The position numbers were made by a program, and so were the translations under genes. Of a stretch of 64,000 nt of DNA, positions 1-8,958 are shown one piece after another. The DNA comes from JBEICQ01 sp046297395. Its GTDB lineage: Bacteria; Bacteroidota; Bacteroidia; UBA4408. Every line of letters starts with the position of its first letter. The first letter of the stretch is position 1. The notes under the pieces are model-generated. The model saw only the letters and a list, made by a program, of their open reading frames with translations. It made no database searches and had not been told where the DNA came from. The DNA lies in assembly GCA_046297395.1 (NCBI GenBank), contig JBKCNM010000031.1:1-64000 (forward strand), read 5' to 3'.

Positions 1-475
1 GAATAAGATTGCCAACCCAGACAAAGAGTAGTGCCTGTATGGCAGAAATTAAAAACTGAATGGCAATCTTGGATGACAGGTAACTCATCCAGCTGAGATT
101 TAAAAATTTTTCTCTCTTGAGTATTTTCCTGTCCGAGAAAATCTCTTCTGCACTGCCAATCATACCAAAGAACAAACTCACCAATACACACATAAATAGA
201 TAAGCAGGAATATTAGGATTGTCGTAAAACGCATAATCCCCTTTTGAAACTCTTGGAGAAAATCTGATGATAAATGCCAGTAATGCTGCCAGAATGGGCC
301 CCTCCAAAAGTGTAACTGTAAGGTATTGGGTAGTGGCACTCTTTGATGCCAAATCGCGTTGCAGGTAGTAAAACCATTGCAGTAATTTTCCCGGAGGACT
401 TTGGGTATTCCCTGCAAACTGCTGCGGATTCTGAACGGTAGAAGGTTGTGTTAGCGAAATGAATCGTTTTTTATA
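1..475 (-). pseudogene. ABC-2 type permease half, cut off from its ATPase by an in-frame stop
   Basis: Reading the minus strand straight on past the TAA at 478-476, in the same frame as the ATPase gene upstream, gives an uninterrupted permease that runs off the window. It starts YKKRFISLTQ, then shows hydrophobic stretches around TVTLLEGPILAALLAFII and IPAYLFMCVLVSLFFGMIG, the ABCG-type signature SAEEIFSDRKILKREK, and a third membrane segment at the window edge. No ATG or GTG lies between the stop and the first membrane segment; the only candidate start is a TTG in the sequence RDLASKS. ATPase-permease fusions of this kind are normally one long protein in Bacteroidota, so I read this as the C-terminal part of the same gene. 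It could be a real nonsense mutation, readthrough or a base error. Confidence 0.7.
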
Positions 476-2062
476 TTAACGATACAATTGCTCCGGTAAT
501 ATTTTCAGTTTCCGTGTGAGATTCCCGTATTCATCGAGTACATGTGCTTCAATAATGCTGAAGAGCTGCTCCGGATTCACATTCCCGCAAAAGGAACACT
601 CGCTCTCTGCAGCACCCACATGGTTGATTTGTTGTTTGAAATAAATCAGTGACTCAACAGGATTGCCATAATAAATAGGATATCCTCCGGTATCCAATAG
701 CAAGAGTCGGTCAAACAATTTGAATATCTCTGAAGAGGGTTGATGAATAACGATAAAAATCAATTTTCCTCTTCGTGCCAAACCTTTCAGAATATCAATG
801 ATGATCTCTGAATCTCTTGATGACAAGCCGGATGTTGGCTCATCTAAAAATAAAACTGCGGGCTCTCTGAGCAGTTCAAGTGCAATATTGACCCTTTTTC
901 GCTGACCACCACTGATGGTTTTGTGAAGCGCTGAGCCAACCTTTAAATCGGCTACCTCGCTGAGACCAAGCTGGTTCAATACATGATGCACAATATTTGT
1001 GATTTCTTCTGCAGACTTTCCTGAAAGACACAGGCGGGCGTTGTAAAAAAGATTCTCAAATACTGTAAGAGATTCAATCAGCAGGTCTTCCTGGGGGACA
1101 AACCCGATCACTCCATTAAGTTCGCCTTCATGCTGATGAAGATTTATTCCATTGATGGTAACCTTTCCTGAACTGGGATGCTCATTTCCGTTGAGAACAT
1201 TCAAGAGGGTTGACTTACCTGCGCCGGATCCTCCCATGATGCCAATCATCCGACCGGATTGCTCGGAAAAGCTTAATTCCTGCAATCCCAATCTACCGCT
1301 TTTAAAAGCAAAAGTGATGGCATCAACCTTAAACTCGAATGTAGATCCTGCGTCCCTCCGCAAAAAATAATTTTCTATTTCTGAGAAATACAGGGGATTG
1401 ATTTTGCTGCTTCTTACAACCGATCCCGGATTCAGGATATACAACCTTTCGGGCTGTATAAGTTGCCCATTAAGGGAGAGCTCTGCTTTTCCCCTGTATG
1501 TGAGTAAATACAACTGACAGGAGGGTAGAAAAGCCACAAAGAGATTACCCTGTAAACCCGGCAATTCATGAATCCCTGTAGCATATTCTTGAGTGGCAGT
1601 GCCGTTATATCTGATGAGAAATTGACTGCTTTCCGGAAGCTCCTCCTCGATCAGTGATCTCAATATCAGGTATTCCTCATCCGGAATATTAAAACTTGAT
1701 GTTACCGTTTCTAAAAAATCTGTTTCGGTTTCAGTAACATTCCCATCATAAATAATCTCCATTAGCCGTGCCAGAACAATAATTTTTTGTTTTTGGCTGA
1801 GCTCTGCATTCATCCGCTCACAGATGGTAAGAACTTTTACGGAATAAGCAGATGTCTTCTTCTTGCGCTGAATACTTTCCTCCGGATTTTCCTGCGCAGA
1901 AATAAACTGATCATACTCTGAAAGATATGTCTGGGCAGTATTCTCATTAAGCTGTTGAAGTAAAAATGAGTATACCAGCTCCCTGCTTCTTTTTCGATCC
2001 TCATCAAGAGTAGAAAAAATTGCAAACAATCTGACTATGGCCTGAAGAATTCCCTGATTCAT
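476..2062 (-). CDS. TerB-like domain / ABC ATPase, N-terminal part of interrupted ABC transporter
   Basis: 528 residues. Residues about 75-140 look like a TerB-type helical domain (LARLMEIIYDGNVT...). A beta-rich middle part (about 145-240) follows, then an ABC ATPase with Walker A GGSGAGKS at 277-284, signature ISGGQRKRVNIALEL, Walker B VLFLDEPTSGL and H-loop IHQPSSE, all typical of ABCG-like half transporters. The protein ends abruptly at ILPEQLYR with TAA, and the same frame continues into a membrane domain, so this is probably the first half of a fused ATPase-permease exporter. Substrate unknown. The ATG directly follows the T-run of a terminator hairpin, leaving no room for a separate promoter. 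Confidence 0.85.
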   Translation of the reverse strand: MNQGILQAIVRLFAIFSTLDEDRKRSRELVYSFLLQQLNENTAQTYLSEYDQFISAQENPEESIQRKKKTSAYSVKVLTICERMNAELSQKQKIIVLARLMEIIYDGNVTETETDFLETVTSSFNIPDEEYLILRSLIEEELPESSQFLIRYNGTATQEYATGIHELPGLQGNLFVAFLPSCQLYLLTYRGKAELSLNGQLIQPERLYILNPGSVVRSSKINPLYFSEIENYFLRRDAGSTFEFKVDAITFAFKSGRLGLQELSFSEQSGRMIGIMGGSGAGKSTLLNVLNGNEHPSSGKVTINGINLHQHEGELNGVIGFVPQEDLLIESLTVFENLFYNARLCLSGKSAEEITNIVHHVLNQLGLSEVADLKVGSALHKTISGGQRKRVNIALELLREPAVLFLDEPTSGLSSRDSEIIIDILKGLARRGKLIFIVIHQPSSEIFKLFDRLLLLDTGGYPIYYGNPVESLIYFKQQINHVGAAESECSFCGNVNPEQLFSIIEAHVLDEYGNLTRKLKILPEQLYR

Positions 2063-2091
2063 AAAAAAAACACCGACAATGTTGTCGGTGT
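2063..2091 (-). terminator. Rho-independent terminator after the 2115-2972 lipoprotein gene
   Basis: A perfect 10-bp inverted repeat (ACACCGACAA/TTGTCGGTGT, 2070-2091) is followed on the minus strand by eight T (2070-2063). The T-run touches the ATG at 2062-2060 of the ABC gene. Confidence 0.85.
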
Positions 2092-2114
2092 TGTTAGTGG
2101 TTTACATATTTTGA

Positions 2115-2972
2115 TTACGATATAAGTTTACTCCTTAGAGCTGCAACACTATCGTATAATTTTTTGGCACCGTCTTGTTGAAGCGCTGATGTTTCCTTAA
2201 ATGATTTGTAAAGTGTCAAAAGGTTTTCCATATCAGGAATCAAAGCATCAAACTCAGCCTTCCCTTTAAACTGATTTACCACATTCAACAGATTGGAAAG
2301 ATGCAACTGATTTTCATAAATCTTATTGAATACAGCATCTGTTTTCTTATCCCTTGGCACCTCACGAATTGAATTGAGCGCGTGAAACTGGCTTTCAACC
2401 CAACTTCCAATAACTACCAAGGTGGCTATTTCCAGATTGTTTGAAGACTTAATATGTGAGTAAGAATCATAATATACATCATCTGCAATTTTCACAAGGG
2501 TATCCTTGTTTGAAATATTGGCCTCAATATTTGCTCCGGCTTCACGCTCAAAAGCTTCTCCGGCATGAAGTGCAATAGCAAATTCCCTGGCAGTTTTGAG
2601 GTATCGGATAGCCTCCTGTTTTTTATTGAATACCGCAAGGTATCCCAGATCAACAGAGTAAATACCAAAATTAATTGCCTTTTTTGCATCTGTTTGGTAA
2701 TTGGAGGCATTTGCCAAATCATTCAATGCTACTTTTTCGAACTTGATGCCTGATTTTAGAATCTCAGTCTCAATCTCCATTGGTTTGGGGAAATTGGCCA
2801 TCATTTTATCAAACTCAAATTCTGTGAACTCCCTCTTTTGGTTGGAGGATGTGTCTGCAACCTGAGTAGTATCCTGCATAGAGGCTTCTTCCTGCTTGGA
2901 ACCGGAACAAGCGCCCAACAAAACCATCGAAAACATCAAGAGGTATGTAGCGTGAAGATTGCTATTTTTCAT
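2115..2972 (-). CDS. Conserved lipoprotein, unknown function
   Basis: 285 residues with a lipoprotein signal peptide (lipobox LLGAC, Cys about 22) and an acidic Ser/Thr-rich tether after it. The rest is predicted to be mostly helical, with no catalytic motif I recognise. It resembles the helical lipoproteins common in Bacteroidota envelopes. A strong terminator closes its transcript just downstream; the next upstream gene is der, 127 bp away, so it may have its own promoter, though only a 7/8 match (CATATTTG) to the -7 box is seen. Cell location (periplasm or outer membrane inner leaflet) is inferred from the lipobox alone. Confidence 0.8.
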   Translation of the reverse strand: MKNSNLHATYLLMFSMVLLGACSGSKQEEASMQDTTQVADTSSNQKREFTEFEFDKMMANFPKPMEIETEILKSGIKFEKVALNDLANASNYQTDAKKAINFGIYSVDLGYLAVFNKKQEAIRYLKTAREFAIALHAGEAFEREAGANIEANISNKDTLVKIADDVYYDSYSHIKSSNNLEIATLVVIGSWVESQFHALNSIREVPRDKKTDAVFNKIYENQLHLSNLLNVVNQFKGKAEFDALIPDMENLLTLYKSFKETSALQQDGAKKLYDSVAALRSKLIS

Positions 2973-3099
2973 TTTATTTTATTTGTCAGCAAATATGAAA
3001 AAAAACCTTTTAAAATCGGCTTTTCTAAGAAAATACTGTTTTTTTTACCGTGGGTCTAGCCTTTCACTGAAGAATTACAGCGGAGCACTTAAAATTCCT

Positions 3100-4404
3100 T
3101 TACTTTTTACGGAAGAACAATTCTATTGGAACCCCCGAGAGTGGATACTCCTCTCTTAATTTGTTTTCCAGAAATCTTTGGTAGGATTCTTTCACATACT
3201 GGGGAAGATTACAATAAAATGCAAATACCGGGTAATGTGTTGGCAACTGGGTAACAAATTTAATCTGAATATACTTGCCTTTGAGTGATGGTGGTGGATT
3301 CCTCTCGATAATGGGTAAGATATAGTCATTTAACTTTCTACTGGCAATTTTAAATTTGCGGTTATTGAATACTTCCATGGCTGTTTCCAGAGCTTTTAGC
3401 AGTCGTTGCTTTGTGAGTGCCGAAACAAAAAGTATAGGAATATCCTTGAAGGGAGCTGTTCGCTTGAGTATTTCTTCCTTGTAAAAGTCCATGGTCTGCT
3501 GATTTTTTTCCACCAAGTCCCACTTGTTCACAAGAATGACAAGCCCTTTATGATTCTTTACAATCAGACTAAAAATATTCAGATCCTGCGATTCAAATCC
3601 TTCAGTGGCATCAATCATAAGCATGCATACATCCGATTCCTCTATGGCCGTGATGGTTCTCATCACTGAATAAAATTCAAGATCTTCCTTGACCTTCGAC
3701 TTTTTCCTGAGGCCTGCAGTATCCACCAGTTCAAAATCAAATCCGAATGATTTATAACGCGTGTGAATGGCGTCCCGGGTTGTTCCGGCAATAGGGGTAA
3801 CCACATGTCGTTCTTCGCCGGTAAGCGCATTGATAAATGAAGATTTGCCCACATTGGGGCGCCCTACAACAGTGATGCGTGGCAGGGCATTGACCCTGTC
3901 TTCCTCATCGGCTTGAATCGAGGCCACAACGGCATCTAACAACTCTCCTGTTCCGGAACCATTTACGGCAGAAACAGGAAAATATTCTCCAAAGCCCAAT
4001 CCATAAAACTCAGAAGTGTATAATGCTTTGTCCGGCGTATCTATTTTATTTACCGCAAGATATACCGGCTTCCCGGATTTACGCAACAAATTGGCGACCA
4101 CATCATCAAGGTCGGTAATCCCTGCTAACCCATCCACAAGAAAAATTACTGCATCACATTCATCCAACGCAATTTTCACCTGACGCCGGATCTCATCTTC
4201 AAACATATCGTCAGAACCGGAAATATAACCTCCTGTATCTACAATGTTAAATGATTTTCCATTCCAGTCGCCGTTTCCATAATGCCTGTCGCGCGTCACT
4301 CCGCTAACAGGGTCAACAATGGCTTTCCTGCTCTGTGTGATGCGATTAAACAAGGTTGATTTACCCACATTGGGCCTTCCAATAATTGCGATTAATTTGC
4401 CCAT
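3100..4404 (-). CDS. der: Ribosome biogenesis GTPase Der (EngA)
   Basis: 434 residues, the usual length. Two tandem GTPase domains are visible: the first with GRPNVGKSTLF (about 8-18), DTGGY and NKID; the second with GRPNVGKSSFI (about 181-191), DTAGLRKKSKV and NKWDL. A C-terminal KH-like domain (about 350-434) ends in a basic FFRKK tail. Der is required for 50S subunit maturation. It lies 3 bp downstream of era, so the two ribosome-assembly GTPases are almost certainly cotranscribed. Confidence 0.97.
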   Translation of the reverse strand: MGKLIAIIGRPNVGKSTLFNRITQSRKAIVDPVSGVTRDRHYGNGDWNGKSFNIVDTGGYISGSDDMFEDEIRRQVKIALDECDAVIFLVDGLAGITDLDDVVANLLRKSGKPVYLAVNKIDTPDKALYTSEFYGLGFGEYFPVSAVNGSGTGELLDAVVASIQADEEDRVNALPRITVVGRPNVGKSSFINALTGEERHVVTPIAGTTRDAIHTRYKSFGFDFELVDTAGLRKKSKVKEDLEFYSVMRTITAIEESDVCMLMIDATEGFESQDLNIFSLIVKNHKGLVILVNKWDLVEKNQQTMDFYKEEILKRTAPFKDIPILFVSALTKQRLLKALETAMEVFNNRKFKIASRKLNDYILPIIERNPPPSLKGKYIQIKFVTQLPTHYPVFAFYCNLPQYVKESYQRFLENKLREEYPLSGVPIELFFRKK

Positions 4405-4407
4405 ATT

Positions 4408-5283
4408 TTATTCATAACCATAAGTCTTCATTGCGTCTGAATTGTCTCTCCAGTTCTTGTCAACCCGCACAAACAATTTCAGAAACACTTTTTTACCTGT
4501 CATTTGTTCGATTTCCCTTCTGGCATGTATGCCTAATTTCTTTATGGCTTTACCTGCTTCACCAAGAATAATCCCTTTCTGTGAATCCCTTGAAACAACA
4601 ATATCACAATGAATCTTGTCTATTTCGGGTTCCTCTTGATATTCCTTGACCACCACTTCCACTGCGTAAGGAATTTCTTTGGCGTAATAACTGAGAATAT
4701 TGCGCCTGATGATCTCAGAAACATAGAAACGCATGCTCCTGTCTGTGTAATCATCTCCTTCAAAATACCGGGGATGCTCAGGCAGATGCTGTATAATCGT
4801 TTCTTTCAGGGCTTCGAGTCCGAAGCGATTGGCAGCTGATACCGGAAAAATATGAGCCTTGGGAAAGCTGTTTTTATATTCAGTGATTTTTTCAATACTA
4901 CCCTCCTGCCCTACCAAATCAATTTTATTTAACACAAGAAATAAATTTCCATGAAAAAGACTGATTCGTTTGAGCAAATGTGGATTGATTTCCCTTGCAT
5001 CATATGCATCCACAACCCAAATCAGGATATCTGCATCCTTAATAGCCTCTTCAACCTTCAGGTTCATTTGTTCATGCAATCGATAGGCAGGCTTTGTATA
5101 GCCCGGCGTATCGGAGAAGACAATTTGAAAGTCTTCACCATTTAAAATCCCCATAATGCGGTGTCGGGTGGTCTGGGCTCTTGCATGCGTAATTGAAACG
5201 CGCTGCCCTGTGAGCGCATTTACTAAAGTTGATTTGCCGGCATTAGGCATACCCACGATATTTACAAATCCGGCTTTGAACAT
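4408..5283 (-). CDS. era: GTPase Era
   Basis: 291 residues from the ATG at 5283, which gives the usual start MFKAGFVNIVG; an ATG nine codons upstream (5310) would add an atypical extension. G1 is GMPNAGKST, G3 is DTPGYTKP, G4 is NKIDL, and the C-terminal KH domain carries GKAIKKLG. Era binds 16S rRNA near its 3' end and assists 30S maturation. Directly followed by der. Upstream, divergent on the plus strand, sits the initiator tRNA gene, so the approximately 50 bp between them must hold both promoters. Confidence 0.96.
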   Translation of the reverse strand: MFKAGFVNIVGMPNAGKSTLVNALTGQRVSITHARAQTTRHRIMGILNGEDFQIVFSDTPGYTKPAYRLHEQMNLKVEEAIKDADILIWVVDAYDAREINPHLLKRISLFHGNLFLVLNKIDLVGQEGSIEKITEYKNSFPKAHIFPVSAANRFGLEALKETIIQHLPEHPRYFEGDDYTDRSMRFYVSEIIRRNILSYYAKEIPYAVEVVVKEYQEEPEIDKIHCDIVVSRDSQKGIILGEAGKAIKKLGIHARREIEQMTGKKVFLKLFVRVDKNWRDNSDAMKTYGYE

Positions 5284-5290
5284 AAATAAA

Positions 5291-5322
5291 TTTGTGGGGC
5301 AAAGAAACAAATTTTACCTTTG
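5291..5322 (+). promoter_or_regulatory. Bacteroidota-type promoter for tRNA-fMet
   Basis: TTTG at 5291-5294, 20 bp spacer, TACCTTTG at 5315-5322 fits the TTTG/TAnnTTTG pattern of the primary sigma factor in Bacteroidota. Transcription would begin a few bases before the mature tRNA 5' end at 5335. Confidence 0.75.
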
Positions 5323-5334
5323 CGCCACACAAGA

Positions 5335-5407
5335 TGCGGGATGGAGCAGTTGGTAGCTCGTTGGGCTCATAACCCAAAGGCCGTCGGTTCGAGTCCGGCT
5401 CCCGCTA
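5335..5407 (+). tRNA. Initiator tRNA-Met (anticodon CAT)
   Basis: A full cloverleaf can be drawn. Acceptor 5336-5341 pairs with 5400-5405, while position 1 (T5335) and position 72 (T5406) do not pair. The D-arm contains AGTTGGTAG, the anticodon stem TTGGG/CCCAA encloses loop CTCATAA with CAT at 5368-5370, and the T-arm is GTCGG-TTCGAGT-CCGGC. The unpaired 1:72 end and three consecutive G:C pairs at the base of the anticodon stem are initiator features. Discriminator A5407; no CCA is encoded. It has its own promoter and terminator. Confidence 0.93.
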
Positions 5408-5416
5408 CAAAACCAA

Positions 5417-5442
5417 GGCAGGTACAGCACCTGCCTTTTTTT
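5417..5442 (+). terminator. Rho-independent terminator of the tRNA gene
   Basis: Stem GGCAGGT (5417-5423) / ACCTGCC (5429-5435), 5-nt loop, then seven T. Confidence 0.85.
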
Positions 5443-5460
5443 ATGCCTGCCAAGACGGGC

Positions 5461-5487
5461 AAAAAAAAAGCAACCCTGAGGTTGCTT
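5461..5487 (-). terminator. Rho-independent terminator of the gldK-N operon
   Basis: Minus-strand hairpin AAGCAACC/GGTTGCTT with a 4-nt loop (5468-5487) followed by nine T (5469-5461), 20 bp after the gldN stop. It faces the tRNA terminator, insulating the two convergent units. Confidence 0.85.
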
Positions 5488-5506
5488 TATATTGCTTGGT
5501 GGTTTT

Positions 5507-6343
5507 TTAAAACTCCCACAAGTCATGTTCTGTATTAAATATCTCTTCCTTGATATTTTCGCCTTCTATTAAGGCATCCAAACCCGTTGTATAATCTGAA
5601 ATTTTACGGTCATATACATTGTTTACCTTGTATATGTACGATGAGAACTGTCTTTTCCAGAAAACATCTTCATATGTGCGACGCTCAGAATCATTTTGCC
5701 TGTTGAACACCTCCGCTGATGAAAATACCTGACGAGCCTCAGTAAAATAAACCCAGAAAAGAGGTTTATCTATCATTTCACCGGCAAAATCAACCTGAAC
5801 AAGCGGGCAAAGTCCAATAATTCTACATTCCATTACTGAGCGCTGCTTATCAAAAAACCAATCTTCTTTGATTCTGAATTTCTTGATTTCAGAGTTCGCA
5901 AGATTTTTAACAATCTCTTTTTCAATTTGCTCATCCGGGTTATCAGGGTTGGGAACAAACTCTTTTGTTACCGTATGGAACATGGAATCAATCTGTGCCC
6001 TGGTTTTTACTTTTTCAAAGTTCTCATCTTCATATGGAGTAATGGTACCATCCACCATGATTCCGTTGTAAATCACCTCCATTAAACTTTTCCTTCCCGG
6101 TGTTGGTTCGGTTGGATAGTAAAATATGTGATTCATTTTTTCACGCATGTCCATTACCCTCCAAACCCGCTTACACCACATCACATCAGCTTCGCGCAGG
6201 TATGTGTAAGGGATGTACTTCCTTTCGGGAGTATGTTCCTTGATGTAAACACCATCTAAGATGTTGCTTTGGGCAAGGGCATGATTATTACCCGCAATCA
6301 GCAGGACAAGCATCCATGCAAGGAAGATTTTCTTTGGGTTCAT
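5507..6343 (-). CDS. gldN: Type IX secretion / gliding protein GldN (PorN)
   Basis: 278 residues with a signal peptide (cleavage near ALAQ-S). The body matches the GldN/PorN family: DGVYIKEHTPERKYIPYTYLREADVMW-like start, then REKMNHIFYYP and a conserved Trp/Tyr-rich C-terminal part. GldN is a periplasmic protein that, with the outer-membrane lipoprotein GldK, forms the ring-like periplasmic/outer-membrane part of the T9SS. It is the last gene of porP-gldK-gldL-gldM-gldN, one base from gldM, and is followed by a strong terminator. Confidence 0.95.
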   Translation of the reverse strand: MNPKKIFLAWMLVLLIAGNNHALAQSNILDGVYIKEHTPERKYIPYTYLREADVMWCKRVWRVMDMREKMNHIFYYPTEPTPGRKSLMEVIYNGIMVDGTITPYEDENFEKVKTRAQIDSMFHTVTKEFVPNPDNPDEQIEKEIVKNLANSEIKKFRIKEDWFFDKQRSVMECRIIGLCPLVQVDFAGEMIDKPLFWVYFTEARQVFSSAEVFNRQNDSERRTYEDVFWKRQFSSYIYKVNNVYDRKISDYTTGLDALIEGENIKEEIFNTEHDLWEF

Positions 6344-6344
6344 A

Positions 6345-8030
6345 TTAACCTTTGATTTTGATGACGATGGTATTTAATGGAAGGTCTTTCCTTCCATCGG
6401 GCATATCAACCTTAATGTCCTGAAAAATGATTTTGGAGCCATTCTTGGTTGCTTCTACCACACCTATCATTTCTGAATTTAATACAGATCCGGAACCCTG
6501 TATTTCCTTTGGATCGCCTTTTACCATGGCAACCATTTTAAAGGATTTAGGCTTGATAACGGGTATCTTAAAATCAAATCCCGGCAATTTGATGATGAGT
6601 GGATAGGTTTTTACTGCTGATTTAGAGGCTTCACCTGATGAACTGATATTGGCAATTTCAGCAATCGGATTAGGAATCATTTTTACACGAAACTCTTTAA
6701 AGCCCATTGGCTTGGTTGCATTGCCAATTTTGGCGGTAATATTTACTTTACAGAGTGCGGGAGCTGAATTAGGCATTCTTACAATATAAGAACCCTTGCC
6801 TTTTCCTTGAGGATCGGGAACAATGGTACCGCCACCATCTACTGTTACACTCAGCGCACTTGGAGAGATACCCGGAACGGATATTTCAACAGGATTATCA
6901 ACGCCTTTGTAGAACACATTCATCTGTGTTGGCGATACAACCAATGCGGGAGGTGCAACCTCATACTCTGCCTTAAAAGGATAATATTTGTATTTACCAT
7001 TGGGCTGCATCACTTTGATGCAACCACCCCATGTTTGGGTTCCAATCGATCCGGTTCCGGCCTTGTATTTTCCAACACCGGCAACAATATCATCCAATGG
7101 GCGGCCGGGTCCCATCATAGGATCAACCTCTTCTGGTTTTGTTGTATCGGCATTACCAATCACAATTTCCGGTTTGGTTGTAGAGTTAAAAGCAACAAGC
7201 ATTACATCAGCCTTGTATTCATCGCCTTGAATCACATATGTTTTTTCTGCCAAGACCTTTGCAACAGCTTTGTCATATCTTACTTCATTGGCATACACCG
7301 AACTCATTAATGCATTTACTACCTCATATTCAGCATTACGCACATTGGCCTGCACCGCAGTAAGGTTGGTAACCACGGCCGCCAAGGGCACATGGAGCAC
7401 TTTTTCAATTTCCCAAGTTTCGTGAGCACCACCGGGAGTGGGCTTAGGATCATCGGTATTTAATATGGCGGCAATTTTGTCCTTCATCTCTTTTTGTAGA
7501 GCAGGCAAAAATTCAATTCCGGGTTTCTTTGTGTCAAAGATTGCAGTTAGTTCACCCCTCAATTTAATGATTTGCTGCTTTAAATCGTAGATGCTCAAAC
7601 GCTCTTTTTTGGGGTTATCCTCGGCGCCTAAAAGTGTGGCCGCAGGCTGGTCAAAATTATCTTTGGCATCAACGCTGCGCAGAGGCAATGTGTCGGCAAC
7701 TGCCTTTTCTTTTTGGTCTGTTTCCATGATCACGAGCTTTTTCATCTCGTCAACATACTTAACCAATTCCTCACTCTTCTTTTTTACCTGCATTGCAAGT
7801 TCATGATAGGGTTTCGCCTTTTCGGCATCTTTCCCTTTCATGGCACCTTCAAAAGTCTTATATACTTTTTCAATGTTATGGGTAAAATTTTCCGTGGTGC
7901 GTTCCAATCCTTCGTTAACGATAACGAAGGAGTCAAGCACTGATTTTTGTACATTGAGTGCCAGCAGGGCTGTCAACACAAGGTACATCATGCCTATCAT
8001 TTTTTGCCGGGGGGTTCCTCCACCTGCCAT
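6345..8030 (-). CDS. gldM: Type IX secretion motor protein GldM (PorM)
   Basis: 561 residues. The N-terminus MAGGGTPRQKMIGMMYLVLTALLALNV is cytoplasmic tip plus single membrane segment (about 12-32), as in GldM/PorM. A large periplasmic region follows: helical part (about 40-220), then beta domains with Gly/Pro-rich turns such as GGGTIVPDPQGKGKGSY. GldM dimers contact GldL in the inner membrane and reach the GldK/N ring, passing rotary energy to the secretion machine. Length and order match the family. 55 bp separate it from gldL. Confidence 0.96.
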   Translation of the reverse strand: MAGGGTPRQKMIGMMYLVLTALLALNVQKSVLDSFVIVNEGLERTTENFTHNIEKVYKTFEGAMKGKDAEKAKPYHELAMQVKKKSEELVKYVDEMKKLVIMETDQKEKAVADTLPLRSVDAKDNFDQPAATLLGAEDNPKKERLSIYDLKQQIIKLRGELTAIFDTKKPGIEFLPALQKEMKDKIAAILNTDDPKPTPGGAHETWEIEKVLHVPLAAVVTNLTAVQANVRNAEYEVVNALMSSVYANEVRYDKAVAKVLAEKTYVIQGDEYKADVMLVAFNSTTKPEIVIGNADTTKPEEVDPMMGPGRPLDDIVAGVGKYKAGTGSIGTQTWGGCIKVMQPNGKYKYYPFKAEYEVAPPALVVSPTQMNVFYKGVDNPVEISVPGISPSALSVTVDGGGTIVPDPQGKGKGSYIVRMPNSAPALCKVNITAKIGNATKPMGFKEFRVKMIPNPIAEIANISSSGEASKSAVKTYPLIIKLPGFDFKIPVIKPKSFKMVAMVKGDPKEIQGSGSVLNSEMIGVVEATKNGSKIIFQDIKVDMPDGRKDLPLNTIVIKIKG

Positions 8031-8085
8031 AGCTTTCTGTTATTGAAATTGGGTGTAAATGTTTGGTGAATTGCTCAGAAAGAAA

Positions 8086-8910
8086 TTATCGGTTAATATT
8101 CATTGCGTTCAACATGTTTCCATAAACAGTGTTGAGGGCGGTGAGATTAACAGCAAGCTTGGATATTTCTTCTTTGTATCGCTGGGTATCTGACACTGAT
8201 TCATTCAGATTATTGATAAGTGTACCCATATTGTCAAACATTTTGGTTGTTTGCTTGAGCTGGTCGGTTGAACTTTGCAGTTGTAATTCATACACTGCAT
8301 TAAGTGCAGAAAGATTTTTTGAAATTTGCTGAATCTGCTCGCCATAGGCCTTGCCGTCGATGTTGGTTTCACCGAGTTCGGTAAGTGATGAAGAAGCCTT
8401 CACATAACTATCAGAAAGTTTGCCCATATTTTCAGTTGCACCCTTCACGCTTTGGATATAATCCTTGGTTACAACGGTTGCATCCGTGAGATCATTCAAT
8501 TTTGATGCTTGCGATGACAAGGATTGGAGACCTGTTCCCAGACTCTCTAAAAGTTCAGGTCCAATTTTCGCTTCTTCCAGCATTGAATCCAACTTTTGAG
8601 CGATGGGATCTGGTTGTTTTTTTGATTTTCCGGGGTCGCCATGGCCGTGGCCATGACCATCATCGTCATGCATTCCGCGAAGTTCAGGATAAACCAAACT
8701 CCAGTCTTCGGGCTCATGGATTGGCTCAAAGGCAGAGAAGAAAAAGATAATCGCCTCAATCGAGAGACCACCAACCAACATCGGACTTGCACCTGGCCAG
8801 TGCTGAATTTTAAACATTGCGCCGATAATTACAATGGCTGCGCCCCAACCATAAAGGTAAGCCATGAATTTCTTTCCTTTTTTAGACTGAAGAATTTGAA
8901 CTAATCCCAT
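8086..8910 (-). CDS. gldL: Type IX secretion motor protein GldL (PorL)
   Basis: 274 residues. Two membrane helices lie at about 15-35 and 41-60, separated by the conserved KIQHWPGA turn; the second carries the buried acidic residue (SIEAIIFFF) thought to take part in proton-driven rotation. After it comes an Asp/His-rich stretch (DDDGHGHGHGD, about 80-92), unusual to my eye, and then a long helical cytoplasmic domain rich in Ser/Thr/Leu. GldL and GldM form the proton-motive-force motor that powers T9SS and gliding. Confidence 0.96.
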   Translation of the reverse strand: MGLVQILQSKKGKKFMAYLYGWGAAIVIIGAMFKIQHWPGASPMLVGGLSIEAIIFFFSAFEPIHEPEDWSLVYPELRGMHDDDGHGHGHGDPGKSKKQPDPIAQKLDSMLEEAKIGPELLESLGTGLQSLSSQASKLNDLTDATVVTKDYIQSVKGATENMGKLSDSYVKASSSLTELGETNIDGKAYGEQIQQISKNLSALNAVYELQLQSSTDQLKQTTKMFDNMGTLINNLNESVSDTQRYKEEISKLAVNLTALNTVYGNMLNAMNINR

Positions 8911-8958
8911 AACTGTTTTGTGTGTCTGTTTTGGTTTATACTGGTGTGATGTTTGTTT

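Noticed and set aside
4408..5310. Longer era start at 5310
   Set aside because: It adds nine atypical residues before the conserved MFKAGFVNIVG start.
5320..5538. Plus-strand open frame over the tRNA and terminators
   Set aside because: It covers a tRNA gene and two hairpins and has no homology-like features.
6807..7310. Long plus-strand open frame inside gldM
   Set aside because: It is antisense to a clear gldM gene, with no family motif or promoter.
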